From positions 1 through 36,233 of the forward strand of contig JBAWZA010000023.1 in the NCBI GenBank assembly GCA_037143335.1: a DNA stretch of 36,233 nucleotides. Direction: 5' to 3'. Below the pieces are notes generated by a model. It saw only the letters and a program-made list of their open reading frames with translations. It was not told the origin of the DNA and searched no databases. The position numbers and the translations under genes are program-made. Below, in pieces: positions 25,725 to 33,579 of this stretch. Numbering within the stretch: position 1 is the stretch's first letter; every line of letters starts with the position of its first letter. Source of the stretch: PALSA-1296 sp037143335. GTDB taxonomy: Bacteria; Bacteroidota; Ignavibacteria; Palsa-1295.

Positions 25725-27824
25725 TTATTTTACAACACTCATCTTACCTACTAACTTCGTAGCTTCTGCTTCTAGGGAGTATGTATAAACTCCGTTGCTC
25801 AAGCTAGAAGCGTTGAACTGCAGTGTATGCTCGCCAGCCTCCAGCGTTTTCGTGACGAATTGTTCGACGTTGCGTCCGAGGTTATCGGTAATACGGACAG
25901 TAACAGATGTGCGAACAGGAATCTCGAACTTAATTGTCGTTTCGTTAGCAAAAGGGTTTGGATAATTTGCAAGTGAATATCCATTAGCGGCGGTGGTATA
26001 AACACCTGCGCCTTGACCGATTTGGAATCCTGGATCACCAGATGCTGGGTATTGATACGTCAATCCCTTATTGCTCGATACGCTAACGTAGCATGATGGA
26101 TAATTTCCCGAGAGTGGTGTCTGGTAGATCACCGGATTTGCAGTTATTCCACCTTCCCCTGTTTTGACAATTCCGTTTGGTACTACATTCCATGTCGCAC
26201 CATTATCACGAGATAATTTAACGGTGTCGTAGGTTCCGATATCGCCAGTATATGTCCAAGAAATCTTTAGCTGGCTTCCATTTCCGATTTTCCCTGAGAC
26301 TAACCCATCGAGAGAAATAGAAGTAATAGAACCTGTTCCAACTTTGGATGTGATTTCAAACATACCGCTCATGCCAGTCACACTATTTTCGTCACTTACG
26401 CGAATCATCGCCTGAGTAGTTGCGACATCTGGTACTAAAGCCCAAGTGAATGTATTCGCAGCTGCACTGCCAGTAATCGGAGTCCATGTAGTGCCTCCAT
26501 CGGTCGTTAGCTCGAAGTTGCGCTGTGTGCCAACGTTGAGTGCAGTAAATTTGACGACATAGTTTGTGGTGCCGCCTACAACTTTTTCATTTGCTTTTGG
26601 CGCAGTGATGGTAAAGCTTGATTTTACTGCTTTCACATCGAACGGTGCAGATACACCATTCACGGCTGAGTTAGCTGGGTCAGATACACGAAGTGTAATC
26701 GTTTGATCAGTTGTGAATGAAGTCGTCCATTTATATGGTGAGGTTGTCACGCTCTCTGCGCCAACGATTGGGTTCCATGTGCTTCCGCCGTTGAGAGAGT
26801 ATTCAAACTTACCTGCACTCACGCTTCCACCCTTCGCCCAAATAACACTAACGATGTTCGAGGTTGGCTTGGCATACTCATTTGGCGTGACGATCCAAAC
26901 ACTCGGAGCAGCAACGCTTGGAAGTGTTGTAATTGCAGCAGTTTGCTTTGCCTCCAAGACATCAAAGTTGATGGTCTTTCCATTTTTCGGGAAAGTTGCT
27001 TGTGTAAACGATTTGATTCTGATATTCGAAGCAACCCAACCAGCTTTCACATTTATTGTATAATGTTTTCTCAACGGAAGAGCCTCAGTCGGAGTCTTTG
27101 TGCCAAGAGTATATTTATCTCCGTAGATAGCACTACCACCAGAAGCGCGTACGACATTTTGGTTATGGAAATCATCGATCGCTCCAGCTGGTACGACACT
27201 CCAATCGCCAGCATTTTCTTGCGAGGCAACTACATTATCTTCGGTGATGACACCAATGGTGGAATAGACTGTTGTGTCATCAGAACGCATTGTTGACATA
27301 TTGAATGGTGTAATGTCAACATCAAAACTTACCTTCCTCGTAGCAGGATCGTAGGTAGCGTTTACAATTCTGTAGTCAACTGTCGGAGCTTGGTTTAAGA
27401 ACGAAGAAACAAGAGCTGGATACTGTGCATCTAAAATCCACATCGGTTGACCGATTGCCGGAGGACTAACCAATACGAACCCCCCGACAAAACCTCTTGA
27501 CATAAGCCCCATCGGCCATCCTCCAATACCAAATACAGCAGCAATAGTATCGGTCAGTGGAGTGTAGTTGGGATCGTAGGCGATATTCGAGGGAATTCCC
27601 GGACCGCCATGCCAACATAAAACGACGGCAGATTCACCGTATTTTACTTCGAGTGAATCCATAGAAAAAGACCCAATAGGGCAATGGGGACACCATGCAC
27701 CGGTAAATTCTTCAAAGATTGTACTCCGTTTAAATGTTTGAGCGGATGCAGAAGTTATCGCAATCATCGAAAAGATTGCGACAGGAAGGAGAAGTGAGCA
27801 AGCGACAGTAATGATTTTTTTCAT
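25725..27824 (-). CDS. T9SS-exported Omp28-like thioredoxin-fold protein
   Basis: This 699-residue protein has a signal peptide (to SASA, about residue 28), then an Omp28/thioredoxin-like domain with a redox-type C45-P-H-C48 in 'EEFTGAWCPHCPIG', reaching to about residue 300. About three Ig-like repeats follow (about 305-600), each ending in a 'DGGTTWTPITG', 'NGGSTWNPIVG' or 'DNGATWNVVPNG' type turn. The last 80 or so residues are a type A T9SS sorting domain: 'LANYPNPFANETTIKFEIP', 'VRITDNLGRNVEQF', 'SLSNGVYTYSLEA', and a Lys-ending C-terminus. It should be secreted by T9SS and anchored at the surface. A thiol-disulfide activity is possible from the CxxC but unproven. Confidence 0.92.
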   Translation of the reverse strand: MKKIITVACSLLLPVAIFSMIAITSASAQTFKRSTIFEEFTGAWCPHCPIGSFSMDSLEVKYGESAVVLCWHGGPGIPSNIAYDPNYTPLTDTIAAVFGIGGWPMGLMSRGFVGGFVLVSPPAIGQPMWILDAQYPALVSSFLNQAPTVDYRIVNATYDPATRKVSFDVDITPFNMSTMRSDDTTVYSTIGVITEDNVVASQENAGDWSVVPAGAIDDFHNQNVVRASGGSAIYGDKYTLGTKTPTEALPLRKHYTINVKAGWVASNIRIKSFTQATFPKNGKTINFDVLEAKQTAAITTLPSVAAPSVWIVTPNEYAKPTSNIVSVIWAKGGSVSAGKFEYSLNGGSTWNPIVGAESVTTSPYKWTTSFTTDQTITLRVSDPANSAVNGVSAPFDVKAVKSSFTITAPKANEKVVGGTTNYVVKFTALNVGTQRNFELTTDGGTTWTPITGSAAANTFTWALVPDVATTQAMIRVSDENSVTGMSGMFEITSKVGTGSITSISLDGLVSGKIGNGSQLKISWTYTGDIGTYDTVKLSRDNGATWNVVPNGIVKTGEGGITANPVIYQTPLSGNYPSCYVSVSSNKGLTYQYPASGDPGFQIGQGAGVYTTAANGYSLANYPNPFANETTIKFEIPVRTSVTVRITDNLGRNVEQFVTKTLEAGEHTLQFNASSLSNGVYTYSLEAEATKLVGKMSVVK

Positions 27825-28006
27825 AACTCTTCAAATCAGATAATACAAATTGTACTTCAGGACAACAATAATGTCGGAACGTAGGAAACCCAACAATTAT
27901 AATTTCCCACACAAAGACAGTGTTATTATGAACACTAACGGGGAGTTTTAGTTTCATCAGCTGGAGATGATACTTTAGTCGGCACAAGCATACTATTGAT
28001 AGGGTG

Positions 28007-28597
28007 TCAAAAGAGTTTAGGGGCAAAATGCCGAAGATGTTCATAGAGCGAGCAGATCGGCAAACCCACAACATTGTAATAGTCCCCAACTATCTTCTTT
28101 ACAAAGACCGCGCCCTGGTCTTCTTGTATGCCATACGCCCCTGCTTTATCCATGGGAGCGCCGGAATTCACGTAGTTGAGAATCTCTTCCGAGTCTAAAG
28201 TGCGGAAGGTGACGTCCGTTTTTTCAAAGAACGAGAGCGACTTGCCTGAGGGATATTCGAGTAAAACGACGCCAGTAAAAACACTATGTGTCTTTCCACT
28301 CAGATCGGCTAACATTGTCACAGCCTCATTTTTATCGAGCGGCTTTCCTAAGATACGGTCGCCAAGGACAACGATTGTATCAGCACCCAATACAACGCCC
28401 GAGCGCTGACCCTCACCAAGCGAGCGTAGAGTAGCCGCTGCTTTTTGGTATGCTAAATCCTGGACGATTGCTGAGGGTGATTCGGAGTAATCGAATACTT
28501 CTTCGATATTCGAGGGAGAAACCACGACATCCGTTATGCCGAGAAGTTTGATTAACAACGCTCTGCGTGGGGATTGTGAAGCAAGGTATAGGGTCAT
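28007..28597 (-). CDS. maf: Maf-like nucleoside triphosphate pyrophosphatase
   Basis: This 196-residue protein has the normal Maf length. These enzymes hydrolyse non-canonical or pyrimidine nucleoside triphosphates to monophosphates. Markers: 'LASQSPRRALLIKLLG' (P-loop-like SxSPRR), 'AYQKAAA', 'GVVLGADTIVVL' with the catalytic Asp, 'LSGKTHSVFTGV', and 'DKAGAYGIQEDQGAVFV'. The ATG is at 28597 with no Shine-Dalgarno sequence. The preceding gene on the same strand ends in its own terminator, so maf probably has a promoter in the 28598-28610 area or reads through. Confidence 0.95.
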   Translation of the reverse strand: MTLYLASQSPRRALLIKLLGITDVVVSPSNIEEVFDYSESPSAIVQDLAYQKAAATLRSLGEGQRSGVVLGADTIVVLGDRILGKPLDKNEAVTMLADLSGKTHSVFTGVVLLEYPSGKSLSFFEKTDVTFRTLDSEEILNYVNSGAPMDKAGAYGIQEDQGAVFVKKIVGDYYNVVGLPICSLYEHLRHFAPKLF

Positions 28598-28605
28598 TTA
28601 CAGGC

Positions 28606-28636
28606 TCGAAAAAAAAATCCCGCAAATGCGGGATTT
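28606..28636 (-). terminator. Intrinsic terminator of the small secreted-protein gene
   Basis: A perfect 9-bp stem AAATCCCGC (28615-28623)/GCGGGATTT (28628-28636), loop AAAT, is followed on the minus strand by a run of T (plus-strand A's at 28609-28617). It lies 28 bases past the stop of the gene at 28665 and directly before maf. Confidence 0.9.
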
Positions 28637-28664
28637 GAAAACAATAAATCAAAAATCAAACTGC

Positions 28665-29096
28665 TTATCGGAACATCTCTTTAATCATACCCCATGTCCG
28701 CTTGACACCCGCCGATGGACGGCTGACAGGAATGGTTTGAGAGTAGCTTACTGCTGACTCATAGTTAATGCGGATGCGGTACTTATAAAGATCTGCCATA
28801 GGTACTATGCGACCACCAGAGCCATTCTGAGCAGCACCTGTAATAGCTGCATCGCGGTAGTGGTAACTCGAATTATTTCCGGAAGCTGATACTGTGCCAA
28901 TTTCTTTGAAGTCATTTGTTTTTGAGTCACTACGCTCGATAGCAAAACTTTTCACGCCATTCTCTGTACCTGATTGCCATTCAAGCACGATAGCATCAGT
29001 CTCTGGGTGACCTTTGAGGTAGGTCAGCACTTCGGTGAAGCCGAAAGCCGCACCGCTGATGCCGAGAAACAATAATATGAATAATCCCTTTTTCAT
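28665..29096 (-). CDS. Small secreted FN3-like protein
   Basis: This 143-residue protein has a signal peptide (MKKGLFILLFLGISGAAFG). The mature part looks like a single FN3-type beta-sandwich: 'DAIVLEWQSGTENGVKSFAIERS', then 'YHYRDAAI' and 'YKYRIRINYESAVSYSQTIPV'. It ends in a basic/aromatic tail, 'RTWGMIKEMFR', set off from the fold. The tail does not match the usual type A sorting domain. Its function is unknown. Confidence 0.8.
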   Translation of the reverse strand: MKKGLFILLFLGISGAAFGFTEVLTYLKGHPETDAIVLEWQSGTENGVKSFAIERSDSKTNDFKEIGTVSASGNNSSYHYRDAAITGAAQNGSGGRIVPMADLYKYRIRINYESAVSYSQTIPVSRPSAGVKRTWGMIKEMFR

Positions 29097-29169
29097 TGCT
29101 TGATAGAATGCTAATACACTTAATTTAATTCCCTAGATGTAGAACACGTTAAGGGGAAAGAAGTTGTAC

Positions 29170-30372
29170 TTAATCTCTCTCGAAAAGGGTCGCAATTCCT
29201 TGTCCAACACCAATGCACATAGTTGCAATTCCGCGTTTCAGATTCTGGCGACGCATTTGATAGAGTAATGTGCCTGCAAGTCTGCCACCGCTTGCGCCGA
29301 GGGGATGCCCAAGGGCTATCGCACCGCCGTTGACATTAACACGGTCTGGGGATAAACCAAGTTCACGAATGACAGCGAGCGATTGCGATGCGAATGCCTC
29401 GTTCAATTCGACCAGATCAATATCATCTATGGATATATTCATTCGTGTAAGAATTTTACGAACGGCGAATATCGGTCCGACTCCCATGATTCTCGGAGAA
29501 ATACCTTCTACACCAGAAGCTACATACCGACCCAACGGCTCAATACCAAGACGCTTCACTACATCTTCACTTGCAACAACAACAGCACTCCCTCCATCGT
29601 TGAGACTGCTTGAGTTGCCTGCTGTGACAGAGCCGTTCTTCCTGAATGCAGGGGAGAGCTTCGCAAGTTTTTCAAGTGACGTATCAGCGCGAGGTTGTTC
29701 GTCTTTAGAAATGATGATCGGATCACCTTTCTTTTGTGGAATCACAACTGGTATTATTTCTTCAGCATAAACTCCGGATTCTTGTGCAACAGAAGCGCGG
29801 CGATGTGACTCAAGCGCAAACGCATCTTGATCCTCGCGTGAGATTTTCCATTGCTCTGCTACGTTTTCACCTGTTTCGCCCATTGGTTCAAGCGGAAACA
29901 TTTTCTCTAACTTTGGATTTGGGTATCTCCATCCAAGTGCAGTATCGTAGGCAGTCAGGTTTCCGAAGAGGGCAGAACCAGAAACATTTTTTGGAATTGA
30001 GTATGGTGCGCGAGTCATTGACTCGACTCCACCAGCGATAATAATATCTGCTTCTCCTGACATGATGGCTCGGGCGGCTTGAATGATTGTATCGAGTGAT
30101 GAACCGCAAAGTCTATTGACTGTCGTCGCGGGTACTCGCTCAGGAAGACCTGCGAGCAGCACACCCATTCGAGCGACATTGCGATTATCTTCGCCAGCTT
30201 GATTTGCACAGCCGATCATCACATCGTCAATTTCATTCGGGTCAATACCTGCACGCCTTACGGCTTCAGCGATAACGATACCTGCCAAATCATCGGGTCG
30301 GCAATCTTTGAGTGCGCCTCCATATTTTCCGAAGGGCGTTCTGCAAGCAGAAATAATATATGCGTTTTTCAT
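29170..30372 (-). CDS. Acetyl-CoA C-acetyltransferase (thiolase)
   Basis: This 400-residue protein has the normal thiolase length when started at ATG 30372; the frame stays open further upstream into the neighbouring gene, but 'MKNAYIISACRTPFGKYGG' is the canonical N-terminus. The acyl-accepting Cys89 lies in 'VNRLCGSSL', followed by 'GGVESMTRAPYS', 'NGGAIALGHPLGASGGR' with the catalytic His, and the C-terminal 'CIGVGQGIA' with the second catalytic Cys. It condenses or cleaves acyl-CoA. 'EDNRNVARM' near residue 60 is also common in 3-oxoadipyl-CoA thiolases, so chain specificity is open. It starts one base after the stop of the dehydrogenase gene, clearly one operon. Confidence 0.95.
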   Translation of the reverse strand: MKNAYIISACRTPFGKYGGALKDCRPDDLAGIVIAEAVRRAGIDPNEIDDVMIGCANQAGEDNRNVARMGVLLAGLPERVPATTVNRLCGSSLDTIIQAARAIMSGEADIIIAGGVESMTRAPYSIPKNVSGSALFGNLTAYDTALGWRYPNPKLEKMFPLEPMGETGENVAEQWKISREDQDAFALESHRRASVAQESGVYAEEIIPVVIPQKKGDPIIISKDEQPRADTSLEKLAKLSPAFRKNGSVTAGNSSSLNDGGSAVVVASEDVVKRLGIEPLGRYVASGVEGISPRIMGVGPIFAVRKILTRMNISIDDIDLVELNEAFASQSLAVIRELGLSPDRVNVNGGAIALGHPLGASGGRLAGTLLYQMRRQNLKRGIATMCIGVGQGIATLFERD

Positions 30373-30373
30373 G

Positions 30374-31225
30374 TTATTTAGAAATAGCTTCCTTCGCAAC
30401 AATTGACCAATCCTTCGTCCCAAGTCCCTCAGCGATGAGCGCATCCATGTGCGTGCCGAAGTTTGGCATCACATCAAGTGTGTGTCCAGCGCGGATAGCT
30501 TCTTCTGTCATCAAGCGTGCATCTTTGCGCGCCATTGATAATTCCCATGTTGGTGCATCATAATTACCTGCAAGTAATCTTGCAACTCTTGCTTTGAGTG
30601 GGGTCGTGCCCATCTGATCAATAAAATCAACGACATCGTCGCGAGAAATTCCCATTGATTTTCCGAGTGTAAATGTATCTGCGATTCCAGCAGAGATAGA
30701 AAGAAATAAATGATTGCCGAGAAGTTTATACGCGGCGGCTTCGCTCACATTCTCACCAAGATTCATCAGAGTCCCAGTCATTTTTTCAAGCTCCGGTGTA
30801 ATCATTGCAATTACTTCCTGATTGCCTGAGACAAGCATCGAACCTGTTCCATCGAGTGCGTTTGATGGACCCATGAAAACTGGTGCATGAATATATGTTG
30901 CACCTTTTTCGCTCCAGTAATTCACGCGTTCAGCTACTCCGTGAGCGGAAGTGGTTGTATGATCAATAATGATTACATCTTTTTCAAAACCGCTTGAGGC
31001 ATTCTGCAAAACTTCGTTCACAGCATCGTCATTCGAGAGTGCGAGGTGAATTCTATCAGCTCCGCGCACTGCTTCGGCGGGAGTTACAAAAGCTTTTGCT
31101 CCGACGCTTTCAAGTGCAGTCGCTTTCGATGCAGTGCGATTCCATACATTTACATCTTCGCCTTTTGCACGAAGCGCGCGAACCCAATTCGCGCCAAGAA
31201 GACCTGTTCCAAGAAATGCTTTCAT
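30374..31225 (-). CDS. NAD(P)-dependent 3-hydroxyisobutyrate-dehydrogenase-like protein
   Basis: This 283-residue protein belongs to the beta-hydroxyacid dehydrogenase family. It starts directly with the dinucleotide-binding loop 'FLGTGLLGANW', then 'VWNRTASKA'. The substrate loop is 'HAPVFMGPSNALDGTGSMLVSG', and the catalytic Lys167 is in K-L-L-G-N171. A 'WELSMARKDARLM' segment near residue 230 completes the family pattern. The usual 'DAPVSGG' is altered to 'HAPVFMG', so the natural substrate may not be 3-hydroxyisobutyrate; glyoxylate/succinic semialdehyde reductases are relatives. One base separates it from the thiolase downstream, suggesting linked acyl or hydroxyacid metabolism. Confidence 0.9.
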   Translation of the reverse strand: MKAFLGTGLLGANWVRALRAKGEDVNVWNRTASKATALESVGAKAFVTPAEAVRGADRIHLALSNDDAVNEVLQNASSGFEKDVIIIDHTTTSAHGVAERVNYWSEKGATYIHAPVFMGPSNALDGTGSMLVSGNQEVIAMITPELEKMTGTLMNLGENVSEAAAYKLLGNHLFLSISAGIADTFTLGKSMGISRDDVVDFIDQMGTTPLKARVARLLAGNYDAPTWELSMARKDARLMTEEAIRAGHTLDVMPNFGTHMDALIAEGLGTKDWSIVAKEAISK

Positions 31226-31247
31226 GTGTTTTTATTTTTTTGATTTC

Positions 31248-31298
31248 AGTGGAACGGACTCTCTGCTCCGTTCGGGCGGACTAAGAGTCCACCCCACT
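31248..31298. repeat. Inverted pair of REP-like palindromes
   Basis: AGTGG (31248-31252) leads a first hairpin, GAACGGA (31252-31258) with TCCGTTC (31267-31273). Directly next to it is the reverse element, GGACT (31278-31282), AAG, AGTCC (31286-31290), ending CCACT (31294-31298). It is the same arrangement as at 6949-7019 but without the spacer, and lies within an apparent operon between two minus-strand genes, where it could affect mRNA stability or relative expression. Confidence 0.85.
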
Positions 31299-31303
31299 GA
31301 GGG

Positions 31304-31966
31304 TTAGTCGAAAAATTTCTTTCCTGCTTCTGCCATCAATCGCAGCATTGGTGCAATCTTATAACGATCTGCACCGTACTCAATTTGCAAGGCTTCCATG
31401 ATTGCAACGATGGTATAAGCTCCGATCTCATCGCACCATGCGAGTGGTCCTTTCGGATAATTCGTGCCGAGCTTCATTGCCATATCAATATCAGCTGCCG
31501 TGGCAACTTTATCTTGCAAAGCAAACGCCGCTTCGTTAATCACCATTGCAATTGTCCGCGGAAAAATACCGGCTACTCCATCGGCGATATACTCCACTTC
31601 TTTCCGGAACACAGACATGAGTATTTCCTTGTTCGAAGTAACATTCTCATGTTGCAAGGGTATTGAGTACTCGATAACCTTCTGAGTTGCGAGTTCGGAT
31701 GGTATCATCGGCACGCCGATGATACGTTTGAACCCACTGATATGCCGAGCAATAGCAGTTGCTGGAGCAGTGAGTGTATTCGTGATCAAGATCGCATCCT
31801 TTGATTCAAACGAACTCAGGCTGGTATATTTTTCCTCAAGGTCATAGAACAAACCATCAATGACGATCTCGGCACCAGAGGTAACGAGTTCGATCATTGG
31901 ATGTGAAGAAAAAAAATCAGAGAGCAACGTGCCGTGTTGCGGCTCGGAGAGCAGTGTGACTTTCAT
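31304..31966 (-). CDS. Truncated 3-hydroxyacyl-CoA dehydrogenase-like protein
   Basis: This 220-residue protein resembles 3-hydroxyacyl-CoA dehydrogenase lacking the first part of its NAD-binding domain. Residues 30-75 parallel the second half of that domain ('GAEIVIDGLFYDLEEKYTSL', 'ILITNTLTAPATAIA'). Residues 120-220 parallel the C-terminal domain ('FPRTIAMVINEAAFALQD', 'AADIDMAMKLGTNYPKGPLAW'). The GxGxxG loop is absent, and the 'HFFNP' segment with the catalytic His is replaced by 'GVPMIPSE'. It probably does not work as a normal dehydrogenase on its own. It abuts purE with no gap and is likely co-translated; the functional link is unclear. Confidence 0.8.
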   Translation of the reverse strand: MKVTLLSEPQHGTLLSDFFSSHPMIELVTSGAEIVIDGLFYDLEEKYTSLSSFESKDAILITNTLTAPATAIARHISGFKRIIGVPMIPSELATQKVIEYSIPLQHENVTSNKEILMSVFRKEVEYIADGVAGIFPRTIAMVINEAAFALQDKVATAADIDMAMKLGTNYPKGPLAWCDEIGAYTIVAIMEALQIEYGADRYKIAPMLRLMAEAGKKFFD

Positions 31967-32461
31967 TTATTGCGGTAATTCCTGTTTGGCTATTTGCGCA
32001 GTCTGATCTTCTCTGAACTTACGCAGTTTGGTACGAAGCTCGGGACGGGAATTCGCAAGGATCGCAACGGCAAGAAGTGCTGCATTCTTTGCGCCAGCTT
32101 TGCCTATAGCAAGTGTGCCGACAGGTATGCCGCCGGGCATTTGCACCGTTGAGAGAAGCGAATCAAGTCCGTTCAAGACGCTATCCATCGGTACTCCGAG
32201 CACAGGAACGAGCGTATGAGCTGATGCTACGCCAGCAAGATGCGCCGCTCCGCCCGCGGCGGCGATGACGACTTCAAGCCCGCGCGCTTCAGCAGAGCCG
32301 AAGTATTCCATCGCCAATGCAGGTGTGCGATGCGCTGAGAGAACTTTGTTCTCATGCTCGATGCCAAATTCTTTTAACATATCCGAAGCGTTCTTCATGG
32401 TATCCCAATCCGAACTCGATCCCATAATTATGCCAACAAGTGGTTTACTCGTGTTACTCAT
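31967..32461 (-). CDS. purE: N5-carboxyaminoimidazole ribonucleotide mutase
   Basis: This 164-residue protein has the usual class I PurE length. It moves the carboxylate from N5 to C4 of the imidazole in purine synthesis. Motifs: 'IIMGSSSDWDTM' (13-22), 'VLSAHRTP' with the catalytic His44, 'AAAGGAAHLAGV', and 'VQMPGGIPVGTLAIGKAGAKNAALLA'. Its usual partner purK is not in the window. It leads a minus-strand set whose next gene abuts its stop. Confidence 0.97.
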   Translation of the reverse strand: MSNTSKPLVGIIMGSSSDWDTMKNASDMLKEFGIEHENKVLSAHRTPALAMEYFGSAEARGLEVVIAAAGGAAHLAGVASAHTLVPVLGVPMDSVLNGLDSLLSTVQMPGGIPVGTLAIGKAGAKNAALLAVAILANSRPELRTKLRKFREDQTAQIAKQELPQ

Positions 32462-32913
32462 CCGTAAAATAAATTTTTAGAGTCGGATGTAAACAGCAAA
32501 CGGAGGGAAAGTGTTTAGGGGGGGAGGAGGAGAATGGAATGATATTGATGAACGGTAAGTAGGTTATATTGCGATTTTACTGAAAGGTTGTCATCGATGG
32601 TTAGGATGTTGAGTAAGCTGGTTAAATTAATCTCACTCCTTTTTTTAGTTCGTGCCTTAATGTGCAACAGACGTAAGAGAGCACACGCAAAAATGTTTGG
32701 ACACGGATTTCACTACGTGCTTCGGAGTAGCACCAATAGTAAGGTTAATTATTTTACTCCGAACTACAGTTGCAAATGCGCGTCGGTTGAATTAGACAAT
32801 TGTGATTTGATTTATTAAAACTTATTCAACAGATGTGTGAAAGTGGCAATCGATATCCACGCCTAAGGATACAGCATACATGACGAAAATTTACAAAAAG
32901 CGATACTGTATTA
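32462..32913. other. 452-base region without a supported gene
   Basis: The purE promoter must lie at the left of this region. It contains a purine-rich run (G7 at 32517-32523 followed by GGAGGAG). A 76-codon plus-strand frame at 32588-32818 has no good start or family features. No repeat, terminator or RNA gene was recognised. From here to the right end the gaps become visibly AT-richer. Confidence 0.4.
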
Positions 32914-33495
32914 TTAGTCCTGCTTGGGATTTTTTACCAATCTGAAGAATCCTTCAGCTAGAACTTCCCTTCCCTTTACAACTTGTAATTTCCCGAAAAA
33001 TACGTGTTCGGTTTTATCAAGGAAGTAACATTTACCTTCCATCATGAGTACCGTCTCTCCAATTGATTTTGAACTATTCTTCGTTGCGAGAATTATTTTT
33101 CCGTTAGTTAGCTGCTTCCCAATCCAATTGATGTCCGCAATTGTGTCGATAATTTGGGGAGCGACAGGAAGATCGATGATGAGCTGTTGATTACTAAAAT
33201 GCGTTTCGCCCAGAATGAAAGGACTCAACTTGGTAATTTTGATTGGTATATTCGAACAATCCCCGATTGAACAACCCCAACCCGACCAAACACCCATTGA
33301 CAATGTATCAGTCACTACGAATCTATTCGTCCTATGCTCGTTGTTGTCTGCAGTACCAATCGCTAAAGGATAGTTATCTAATAATTCAATAAATTCCTTC
33401 TCATCTGTATCGAGCCAATTTTGTTGAGCTGGTGCATTGTTGTAAAGCGCACTCGTAAAGATGCAAATGGTGCAAATAATCAAAGTAATCTTCAT
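32914..33495 (-). CDS. Secreted protein of unknown function
   Basis: This 193-residue protein has a signal peptide (MKITLIICTICIFTSALYNNAPAQ, cut after APA). The mature part has no recognisable family. It is rich in Trp/Gly/Asn with one Cys pair in 'GWGCSIGDCSN', a beta-rich centre, and a basic tail ('FFRLVKNPKQD'). It is the last gene of a minus-strand cluster, 84 bases downstream of a metallopeptidase-like gene lacking a signal peptide. It could be a periplasmic partner or protective protein for that gene; this is inference only. Confidence 0.7.
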   Translation of the reverse strand: MKITLIICTICIFTSALYNNAPAQQNWLDTDEKEFIELLDNYPLAIGTADNNEHRTNRFVVTDTLSMGVWSGWGCSIGDCSNIPIKITKLSPFILGETHFSNQQLIIDLPVAPQIIDTIADINWIGKQLTNGKIILATKNSSKSIGETVLMMEGKCYFLDKTEHVFFGKLQVVKGREVLAEGFFRLVKNPKQD

Positions 33496-33579
33496 AACTT
33501 TCGAATGTGCTTTTTAATTGTAACACCAGGTTAAACCTAATAGGAAAATGATGAATTCCCAAGCGCAAATAATTTATTG

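Noticed and set aside
27919..27936. Inverted repeat AGTGTT/AACACT downstream of maf
   Set aside because: Only 6 bp, 70 bases past the maf stop and without a T-run on the minus strand; not a supported terminator.
32588..32818. 76-codon plus-strand frame in the purE upstream gap, with a hydrophobic stretch
   Set aside because: It starts at TTG (or an internal ATG at 32597), has no ribosome binding site or family, and the hydrophobic stretch arises from an AT-rich run.
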